A DNA stretch of 11,546 nt from Wenzhouxiangella sp. (GTDB lineage: Bacteria; Pseudomonadota; Gammaproteobacteria; Xanthomonadales; Wenzhouxiangellaceae), in NCBI GenBank assembly GCA_007127425.1, contig SKZJ01000283.1, forward strand, positions 1 to 11,546, in the 5' to 3' direction. A program made the position numbers and the translations under genes. Shown piece by piece: positions 6,075 through 11,546 of this stretch; positions within the stretch are counted from its first letter, which is position 1, and every line of letters starts with the position of its first letter. The notes under the pieces were generated by a model. The model ran no database searches. It saw only the letters and a list, made by a program, of their open reading frames with translations, and was not told the origin of the DNA.

Positions 6075-6920
6075 ATGCAATACATCTTCCGATACCCAAT
6101 TCTATGTATAGTGCTCGTCGGCATGATCGGCACCGCCAGTGCTCGCGAGCTGGCCGTCGACTTCGATCAACTGGTGCCGGCGGAACTGGCCAGTGTCGCC
6201 ATCGAGCCGATGACCGGCACACCGGTCGTGTTGCTTCGCGAACCTGATGAAGGCCGGATCGTGCCGATCTTCATCGGACCCAACGAGGCCCGCGCCATAC
6301 TGATGGCGCAGCGCGGTATCGAGCCGGAGCGGCCAATGACCCATGATTTGGCCGCCAATGTCATCGACTCCCTCAACGCCACTCTCGAGCGAGTCATCGT
6401 CGATGAACTGCGCAACGGTACTTACCTCGGCGCGCTGGAATTGCGCCGGAATGGAGAAGATGAGGATATCATCCGCATCGACTCCCGTCCCAGCGACGCG
6501 CTGGCACTGGCCGCGCGCACCGGCGCGGCCATTCTCGTTGCCCCGGCCATTCTGGACGCCGGCGAAGACATCCCATTTCGCGGCCTCGACGACGATGAAG
6601 ATGTCGTGACCGCAATCGGCATCACCGTCATGGCACCCACCGACGAGATCCGCCAGGCTCTCGGGCTTCCGGACGAACCCGGCGTGGTCGTGACCGGCTC
6701 CCGCGCCCAGGCCGAGCAAAGTGGTTTGCGCGCGGGCGCGCTGATTCTCGAAGTCGACGGTGAAGCGGCATCCACTCCGATGGCCTTTCTTGAGCAGATC
6801 AGTGCGGCAACTGCAGAAGGCACGGCGACGATCCGCTTCTGGCACGAAGGTGAGGAGCGGGAAGTCGAGCTCTCGACACGCATTCCCGACCTTGAGCCCG
6901 AGCAACGGCGACGACTCTAA
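6075..6920 (+). CDS. Exported bifunctional-nuclease (DUF151) and PDZ domain protein
   Basis: A 281-residue protein. Residues 1-23 form a Sec signal peptide (hydrophobic ILCIVLVGMIG, ending ASA before R24). Residues about 40-160 match the bifunctional nuclease domain DUF151: PIFIGPNEARAI, the MTHDL motif at 88-92, and DSRPSDALALA with RPSD at 138-141. TM0160 of Thermotoga, the family model, cuts DNA and RNA. Residues about 182-275 form a PDZ domain (ITVMAPTDEIRQALGL, then GVVVTGSRAQAEQSGLRAGALILEVDG, the usual HtrA-like ligand-binding fold). The protein should act in the periplasm, unlike typical cytoplasmic DUF151 proteins, so nuclease activity is uncertain; the domain may instead bind or regulate a partner presented by the PDZ module. 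It is divergent from the barrel-protein operon and ends at a hairpin shared with the next gene. Confidence 0.88.
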   Translation: MQYIFRYPILCIVLVGMIGTASARELAVDFDQLVPAELASVAIEPMTGTPVVLLREPDEGRIVPIFIGPNEARAILMAQRGIEPERPMTHDLAANVIDSLNATLERVIVDELRNGTYLGALELRRNGEDEDIIRIDSRPSDALALAARTGAAILVAPAILDAGEDIPFRGLDDDEDVVTAIGITVMAPTDEIRQALGLPDEPGVVVTGSRAQAEQSGLRAGALILEVDGEAASTPMAFLEQISAATAEGTATIRFWHEGEEREVELSTRIPDLEPEQRRRL

Positions 6921-6947
6921 CTGCAATCGCGCGTAGCGCGATTGCAG
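6921..6947. terminator. Perfect 12-bp hairpin between convergent genes
   Basis: CTGCAATCGCGC (6921-6932), loop GTA, GCGCGATTGCAG (6936-6947). The stem is perfect and begins on the base after the TAA of the DUF151-PDZ gene; it ends on the base before the stop codon of the convergent gene. Neither side has a T-run, so it is either a bidirectional transcript-end stabiliser or a weak terminator. Confidence 0.7.
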
Positions 6948-7166
6948 TCAGCTGTCTTCGCCCTGATCGAGGGCCCGCAGTGCTTGCTCGATTCGCTCCA
7001 GCTCCTGCTCGGTCACCCGTGAGATTTCCATCAGGGTGTCCTGGTTCTCGAGCTGCTGCGCCTGATCTTCCATATCACGCGCCAACCCGCCTCCCAGATC
7101 GCGCCGAATTGCAGCCAGGCGGTCTTTCAGTTCCTGACGCTTGCGAACCAGTTCCTCGCGATCCAT
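6948..7166 (-). CDS. Small coiled-coil protein, DksA/TraR-like front without zinc finger
   Basis: A 72-residue, highly charged protein, almost entirely helical and probably coiled coil. The stretch RDMEDQAQQLENQDTL (30-45) followed by EISRVTEQELERIEQALRALDQG resembles the coiled-coil part of DksA/TraR-family proteins just before their C4 zinc finger, where the family normally continues with GxYGxCxxCG. Here the protein stops after LDQGEDS and has no cysteine, so it could not bind zinc. AAGGAG lies six bases upstream of ATG 7166, a good ribosome binding site, which favours a real gene. It follows the response regulator gene by 71 bp on the same strand. The DksA resemblance is from pattern reading; a function on RNA polymerase is speculation. 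Confidence 0.75.
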   Translation of the reverse strand: MDREELVRKRQELKDRLAAIRRDLGGGLARDMEDQAQQLENQDTLMEISRVTEQELERIEQALRALDQGEDS

Positions 7167-7237
7167 TCCGTGCTCCTTAGAGGCTGATCAGATGGTCTCA
7201 TCGTGGCAGGAATGAACGAGCAGGGCATTGACGCCGA

Positions 7238-7801
7238 TCACTTTTCCTCACCCTGCTCCCCCGGCGAGGGAACCTCCGCTTCGGCTTCCGGGCCCTCATC
7301 TTCCGACTGTCCGGACGCATCGACCACGGAACCGCGCCCCTTGAGCATGCCGCTGCCGACGAATTTCTCGATTCGGGCAAAGACCTCGGCGCGGCCAAAG
7401 GGCTTTTTCATGAAGTCGTCGGCACCGATCTTTTTCAAATAGAACTGCTCGACCGCCTGCGGATTGCCGCTGATCATGATGATGGGAACGTCTTTCGTCT
7501 GCGGCAGACGTCGGAACTTGCGCAGGGCGGTGAATCCGCTCATTCCGGGTAAAACGATATCGAGGAAGATCAGTTCCGGCGGTGTTTCCACGACCAGTTC
7601 CAGGGCCGACTCGGCATCCTCGGCCGTGAACGTCTCGTAGCCATTCTGCCGGAGCATGTGGCTGAGCGCGGCACTGATGGTACGAGAATCGTCGACCACC
7701 AGGACACGCGTGCCGCGACGAGCGTGCACACGCTTCTTGCTGCGTCGGTCGTCAGGCTGAGTCATTCCCAGCAGACGGCGAAAGCGGTCAAGCTGGCCCA
7801 T
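7238..7801 (-). CDS. Stand-alone response regulator (receiver domain only)
   Basis: A 187-residue protein. A basic tail (1-30) precedes a CheY-like receiver domain (about 31-150) with the acidic pair D37/D38, phosphoacceptor D81 (in FLDIVLPG), S111 (MISGNP) and K133 (KKPF), a complete phosphorylation site. Residues 152-187 form an acidic, Pro/Glu-rich tail with no recognised output domain. It therefore probably signals by protein contact, in the manner of PilG/PilH or CheY, not by binding DNA. GAGGG six bases before ATG 7801 supports the start. It lies 121 bp after the HD-GYP gene on the same strand, with a candidate promoter of its own between. No histidine kinase lies in the window. Confidence 0.92.
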   Translation of the reverse strand: MGQLDRFRRLLGMTQPDDRRSKKRVHARRGTRVLVVDDSRTISAALSHMLRQNGYETFTAEDAESALELVVETPPELIFLDIVLPGMSGFTALRKFRRLPQTKDVPIIMISGNPQAVEQFYLKKIGADDFMKKPFGRAEVFARIEKFVGSGMLKGRGSVVDASGQSEDEGPEAEAEVPSPGEQGEEK

Positions 7802-7838
7802 TCAATTCCCTCATGGTCAGGCTCCCATCCAATCGGCG

Positions 7839-7867
7839 ATTATCCGGCAAGCAGGCCGGCAACGCAA
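7839..7867 (-). promoter_or_regulatory. Candidate promoter of the response regulator gene
   Basis: On the minus strand TTGCGT (7867-7862), a 17-bp spacer and GATAAT (7844-7839). The -10 box matches five of six consensus bases and the -35 box three. The start would be near 7832, about 30 nt before ATG 7801. If real, the regulator can be made independently of the HD-GYP gene. Confidence 0.4.
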
Positions 7868-7922
7868 AAGGGATTTGGGGTTCATTCAATGTCGGCGATC
7901 GGATTGCGAAATGTCCGGTCGA

Positions 7923-9206
7923 TCAGTCGAGAACAGCTACCAGCAAGGCCTTCACGTTAACGCCGTGGGCGCCGTCAGGCAGGACCTCCTCGATATGGAT
8001 CAGGTGATTGCCGTCGGTGTCCTTGAGTGCAGCCAGGTCCATCCGCTCGCCGGCACGATAGCCCGCGCCGCCGTGCTCGAGACGACGGACGATGGGATAG
8101 AAGCCGTGCACGATATTTGTCTCCTCGACCACAGCCAGGTCGCCGTTGGACAAACGGACCAACGTGCCCGGTGCCACCCAGCCCATGAACTGGATGAAGG
8201 TTTCGACCATCCTGCGATCGAACTTGTGATCTCGTCCGCGCCACAGGATACCGAGGGCATCGTGGTGCGAACGGGCAACTCGATAACTGCGCTCGGAAGT
8301 GACTGCATCGTAGACATCGACGATGGCGACCAGCTTCGAGATCGCGTGCAGGTCGGTCGCACCTTTGCCGTAAGGGTAGCCCTTGCCGTCACAGCGCTCA
8401 TGATGCTCCAGGGCTGCCAGGGCCACGACCGGATCGACCTCGTCGCGCTTGGACAGCAAATCGTAGCCGCGGGTGGTATGCGTCTTGATCTGCCGATACT
8501 CTTCCTCTGTGAGCAGGTCGGGCTTCTGGAGAATCTCGGCATCTATCTCGACATTGCCGACATCGTGCAGCAGGGCAGCCATGCCGGACAGCTCGATCTG
8601 ATCAGGCGACCACTCCAGGGCATGCGCCAGGCCCAGTGCGAGAATGGCGGAATTGATGGAATGCTGTGCGGTGTAGTCGTCGCGATCCTTGATACGGGTC
8701 AGCCACACCATCGCCGCCAGGTTCTGCTGGAGATAACCGGCCAGTTCGGCCACCACCCGCTCTGCCGTCTTGATCTCGAGCGTTCCCTGCTTGGCAAAAC
8801 CGCGAATCAGATGCCGCGCCTGGTGGTCCAGCAGACCATACGCACGCAAGGCAACGCCCACACTGTCCCGGTCCAGCCGCTGCCCGCGCAGCGCGTTGAC
8901 CGGATGATCCGGATCGGTGTTGGCCGGTGCCGGCACATCCTTGTTCTCTTTCGGCTCGCGCGCTGCGCGCCGTTGGCGCGGCGGCACACTGGAGCGCTCG
9001 AAGTCGATGACCACCCACTCGCAATGTTCCACGAACCAGGTCAGGGTTTCCTCGGAATCAATGAGCACCCCCTGCAGCGGAAACGGTGTGTCAATCCAGG
9101 GAATATCGAGTCTCAACACGTAGTTGCCCACCTCCAGGTCGGAAGGGTGGACAATCATTTCGCGCTGCCACATGGAGTCGGGTGGCTGTCCCTTGCTTGA
9201 AGTCAT
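7923..9206 (-). CDS. DUF3391/HD-GYP protein, cyclic-di-GMP phosphodiesterase candidate with HDVGN motif
   Basis: A 427-residue cytoplasmic protein of normal length for the DUF3391-HD-GYP architecture (PA4108 type). The N-terminal DUF3391 part (about 17-72) shows VGNYVLRLDIPWIDTPFPLQGVLI and VVIDFERS. The HD-GYP domain (about 150-345) keeps H182, H214/D215, H243, H268/H269 in HHERCDGKGYP (the GYP motif, 276-278), and DVYDA (297-301). Such enzymes use a two- or three-iron site to hydrolyse cyclic-di-GMP. The HDxGK lysine is replaced by Asn218 (codon AAT), so activity may be altered. ATG 9206 is the upstream-most start; ATGs at residues 12 and 17 are possible alternatives, since the nearest purine-rich sites are not ideally spaced. 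It is followed by a receiver protein that could be its partner. Confidence 0.9.
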   Translation of the reverse strand: MTSSKGQPPDSMWQREMIVHPSDLEVGNYVLRLDIPWIDTPFPLQGVLIDSEETLTWFVEHCEWVVIDFERSSVPPRQRRAAREPKENKDVPAPANTDPDHPVNALRGQRLDRDSVGVALRAYGLLDHQARHLIRGFAKQGTLEIKTAERVVAELAGYLQQNLAAMVWLTRIKDRDDYTAQHSINSAILALGLAHALEWSPDQIELSGMAALLHDVGNVEIDAEILQKPDLLTEEEYRQIKTHTTRGYDLLSKRDEVDPVVALAALEHHERCDGKGYPYGKGATDLHAISKLVAIVDVYDAVTSERSYRVARSHHDALGILWRGRDHKFDRRMVETFIQFMGWVAPGTLVRLSNGDLAVVEETNIVHGFYPIVRRLEHGGAGYRAGERMDLAALKDTDGNHLIHIEEVLPDGAHGVNVKALLVAVLD

Positions 9207-9233
9207 TGGCCTGAATCAGCTATTTCCTCGGCC

Positions 9234-9242
9234 ATTATGCCA
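9234..9242 (-). promoter_or_regulatory. Candidate extended -10 promoter of the HD-GYP gene
   Basis: The minus strand reads TGGCATAAT, which is TGn followed by CATAAT (five of six -10 bases). Extended -10 promoters need little -35 sequence, and none good is seen here. The start would be near 9227, about 20 nt before ATG 9206. The remainder of the 158-bp gap to the divergent peptidase holds only a GC-rich palindrome GCGGGC-GCCCGC at 9305-9316. Confidence 0.4.
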
Positions 9243-9364
9243 GCATTGGCGGTCAGTTCGGCAACCCGAGCGGGGAACCGGACCTCGCGGACGCTGTCAA
9301 TGAAGCGGGCGCCCGCCCAGACGGGGCCATCGACTTCATTTCCCGAATAACGAAAAGGTCAAGC

Positions 9365-11428
9365 ATGAAAATACTGACTGCCTGCACCGTCGGCGCCATC
9401 ACAGCGCTGGTCGGCATCAATACAGTTCTGGCCGACGATCCTGTCGCCGGCACTAATCACGCCAGCCCGGCCCTGGGTCAATGGGGCATCGAAACACAAC
9501 ACGTCAGCCCAACGGTGGTTCCGGGGGATGATTTTTTCACCTGGGTCAATGAAGGGTGGCTCGAGTCGACCGAAATTCCTGACGGCTTTTCCCGCTTCGG
9601 TGCGTTTTCCGAACTGCGGCTGCTGTCGGAGGACCGGGTCGAAAAGATCATCCTCGAAGCACAGCAAAATGGCGAAGAGGCCGGCTCGCCAGAACAGCAG
9701 ATCGGCGATCTTTTCACCAGCTACATGCATACCGGGCGCCTGGATGAACTGGGACTGGACCCGATTCGGCCCACCCTGGACAAGCTGCTGGCCATCGACA
9801 GCCACGAGAAAGCGGTCCGCTGGATGGGTGCCCAGGGCACCGGCTCGCTTGCCGGCGTCTACGTGACACTGGACATGGGCGACCCGCAACGCTACGTCAC
9901 TCATGTCCGTCAGTCCGGCCTGGGCCTGCCCGACCGAGATTACTACCTGCGTGACGAGGACCCCTTCCCCGGCCACCGCGAAGCCTACCGCGACTACATT
10001 GTCGCCACCTTCGAACGGGCCGGCATCGACGAGGCCGAGGCCCGCGCCGACGCCGTCCTCGCGCTGGAAACCCGGATTGCCGAGAATCACTGGACCCGCG
10101 TCGAGCAGCGCGACCGCCAGGCGAACTACAAATTGATCGAACGCGCCGAGCTCGACGAACTGGCCCCCGGGTTTCCCTGGGATGCCCTGTTCGAGGCACG
10201 TGACCTGAACGATATCGACGAACTGGTGGTGGCCACCAGCGGCGCAATCACCGCCAATGCCCGCGTGTTCGCCGACACGCCGGCCGACACCTGGGCCAGC
10301 TGGCATGCCTTCCACTGGATCAACAACCACGCACCGCTGCTCTCGCGCGAATTTGAGCTGGCTCACTTCGAACTGTTCGAACGTCGCCTGGGCGGCGTCG
10401 ACGAACAGCGTCCGCGCGACCGCCGCGCCATCAACACCGTGAGCGGCCAACTGGGCGAACTGGTCGGACAGGTCTACGTGGAAGAACACTTCCCGCCGGA
10501 ATACCGCGAGCAGATGCTCGAACTGGTGGAGTACCTGCGGCGCGCCTTCGCCGAGCGGCTGGAGACACTGCCCTGGATGGACGACGAAACCCGGGTCGAG
10601 GCGGAACGCAAGCTGGCGTCCTTCCTGCCCAAGATCGGCTACCCGGACCAGTGGCGCGACTACTCCGACGTGGCCATCGCCGCCGACGACCTGATCGGCA
10701 ATTCCCGTCGCCTGACCGAGTGGCGATGGGAAGACAGCCTGGCCCGCCTCGACGAGCCGGTGCGCGAGTGGGAGTGGGGCATGACACCGCAGACGGTCAA
10801 CGCCTACTACTCCTCCACGCGCAACGAGATCGCCTTCCCGGCCGCTATCCTGCAACCGCCGTTCTTCGATCCCTACGCCGACCCGGCAGTCAACTTCGGC
10901 GCCATCGGTGGCGTCATCGGCCACGAAATGGGCCACGGTTTCGACGACCAGGGCAGCCGGTCCGATGCCGACGGCGTACTCACCAACTGGTGGACGGACG
11001 AATCCCGAGAACAGTTCGAGGAGCGCACCACGCGCCTGATCGCCCAGTACGACGCCTTCGAGCCCATCGACGGCATGAACGTCAACGGCGCCCTGGCGCT
11101 GGGCGAAAACATCGGCGACCTCGGCGGCCTGTCGATTGCCCATCACGCCTACCAGCTCTACCTGGACGACCACCATGACGGCCAAGCGCCGGTGATCGAC
11201 GGCCACTCCGGCGACCAGCGCTTCTTCATGGCCTGGGCTCAGGTCTGGCGCAACCTCTGGGCCAGCGAGGAAGCCCTGCGCGCCCAGCTTATCCGCGGCC
11301 CGCACAGCCCGCCGCGCTATCGCGTCAACGGCGTGGTGCGCAACATGGACGCCTGGTACGAAGCCTTCGACGTCGGCCCGGACCATGAGCTCTACATCCC
11401 GCCGGAAGAGCGGGTGAGTATCTGGTGA
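9365..11428 (+). CDS. Secreted M13-family zinc metallopeptidase (neprilysin/PepO-like)
   Basis: A 687-residue protein of full family length. A signal peptide (1-23, ending VLA before DDP) exports it, probably to the periplasm. The N-terminal M13 domain runs from about residue 45 (VVPGDDFFTWVNEGWLES, typical of the family) to about 400. The catalytic domain has the substrate-binding NAYY motif (479-482) followed by IAFPAAILQPPFFD, the zinc motif HEMGH at 520-524 and the third zinc ligand E581 in ENIGDLGG with D585. The end, RVNGVVRNMDAWYEAF then ERVSIW, matches the usual C-terminus (VxxW). All catalytic residues are present, so it should cleave oligopeptides. AAGG a few bases upstream of ATG 9365 fits translation start. 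It is alone on its strand, divergent from the HD-GYP gene, and ends at a strong terminator. Confidence 0.95.
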   Translation: MKILTACTVGAITALVGINTVLADDPVAGTNHASPALGQWGIETQHVSPTVVPGDDFFTWVNEGWLESTEIPDGFSRFGAFSELRLLSEDRVEKIILEAQQNGEEAGSPEQQIGDLFTSYMHTGRLDELGLDPIRPTLDKLLAIDSHEKAVRWMGAQGTGSLAGVYVTLDMGDPQRYVTHVRQSGLGLPDRDYYLRDEDPFPGHREAYRDYIVATFERAGIDEAEARADAVLALETRIAENHWTRVEQRDRQANYKLIERAELDELAPGFPWDALFEARDLNDIDELVVATSGAITANARVFADTPADTWASWHAFHWINNHAPLLSREFELAHFELFERRLGGVDEQRPRDRRAINTVSGQLGELVGQVYVEEHFPPEYREQMLELVEYLRRAFAERLETLPWMDDETRVEAERKLASFLPKIGYPDQWRDYSDVAIAADDLIGNSRRLTEWRWEDSLARLDEPVREWEWGMTPQTVNAYYSSTRNEIAFPAAILQPPFFDPYADPAVNFGAIGGVIGHEMGHGFDDQGSRSDADGVLTNWWTDESREQFEERTTRLIAQYDAFEPIDGMNVNGALALGENIGDLGGLSIAHHAYQLYLDDHHDGQAPVIDGHSGDQRFFMAWAQVWRNLWASEEALRAQLIRGPHSPPRYRVNGVVRNMDAWYEAFDVGPDHELYIPPEERVSIW

Positions 11429-11452
11429 TGCGCATCTAAACCGATGGAGACC

Positions 11453-11479
11453 GGGGCCGCGAATGCGGCCCCTGTTTTT
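11453..11479 (+). terminator. Rho-independent terminator of the M13 peptidase gene
   Basis: GGGGCCGC, loop GAAT, GCGGCCCC, then TGTTTTT. An 8-bp GC-only stem and a T-run, 24 bp after the stop codon, make a textbook intrinsic terminator. Confidence 0.9.
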
Positions 11480-11483
11480 ATGG

Positions 11484-11506
11484 GGAAGACGGAAGACGGG
11501 AGACGG
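11484..11506 (+). repeat. Degenerate heptamer array of GGAAGAC type
   Basis: Tandem heptamers GGAAGAC, GGAAGAC, GGGAGAC, then GG, beginning five bases after the terminator T-run. The unit length equals that of the GGGACTC arrays in icmF, but the sequence differs. The rest of the window to 11546 shows no gene. Confidence 0.8.
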
Positions 11507-11546
11507 AGCGCAACTGATGCTTTCGAGACCGGCGCTTCACACCCCA

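Noticed and set aside
7875..9200. 441-codon open frame antisense to the HD-GYP gene
   Set aside because: No domain is recognisable, and the opposite strand carries DUF3391 and HD-GYP motifs throughout.
9305..9316. Palindrome GCGGGC-GCCCGC between the HD-GYP and M13 genes
   Set aside because: It consists only of G and C and is poorly placed relative to any promoter; chance occurrence is likely.
9359..11386. 675-codon open frame antisense to the M13 peptidase
   Set aside because: It mirrors the codon pattern of a peptidase with complete catalytic motifs, shows no recognisable domain, and is a usual product of GC-rich third codon positions.

Overview
The window reads as GC-rich gammaproteobacterial chromosome. 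The gene set (fused acyl-CoA mutase, DUF3391/HD-GYP protein, secreted M13 peptidase) and the stop-free heptamer repeats fit the Xanthomonadales/Chromatiales side of the class, for example a Wenzhouxiangella- or Thioalkalivibrio-like organism. That placement is inferred from gene types and repeat style, not from a search. No rRNA, tRNA, insertion sequence or CRISPR array is visible.

Layout. Bases 1-2690 (minus) hold most of a fused B12-dependent acyl-CoA mutase of the IcmF type; its C-terminus lies beyond base 1. Three 28-bp arrays, each exactly four copies of the heptamer GGGACTC, are embedded in its linkers. Divergent from it is a small ArsR-family repressor (2841-3179, plus) with the cysteine pair of persulfide sensors; a perfect palindrome lies in the shared 150-bp gap. 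Bases 6016 down to 3152 (minus) are a compact transport operon: outer-membrane barrel protein, sodium:solute symporter and three-helix membrane protein. The last two overlap by ATGA, and the last runs 28 bp into the convergent repressor gene. Divergent from this operon, 6075-6920 (plus) encodes an exported bifunctional-nuclease (DUF151) domain joined to a PDZ domain. A perfect 12-bp-stem hairpin exactly fills the 27 bp between its stop codon and the next, convergent, gene.

Bases 9206 down to 6948 (minus) carry a DUF3391/HD-GYP cyclic-di-GMP phosphodiesterase candidate whose HDxGK motif reads HDVGN, a stand-alone response regulator, and a 72-residue coiled-coil protein resembling the front of DksA/TraR without the zinc finger. 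Divergent from these, 9365-11428 (plus) is a secreted M13 metallopeptidase, followed by a strong Rho-independent terminator and another degenerate heptamer repeat (GGAAGAC type).

How they may work together: the persulfide-type repressor is positioned to control icmF and itself; the barrel and symporter would carry one solute across both membranes; the response regulator and HD-GYP protein look like a signalling pair. The least explained signals are the mobile-looking heptamer arrays inside a conserved enzyme, the periplasmic nuclease-PDZ fusion, and the HD-GYP active-site change.
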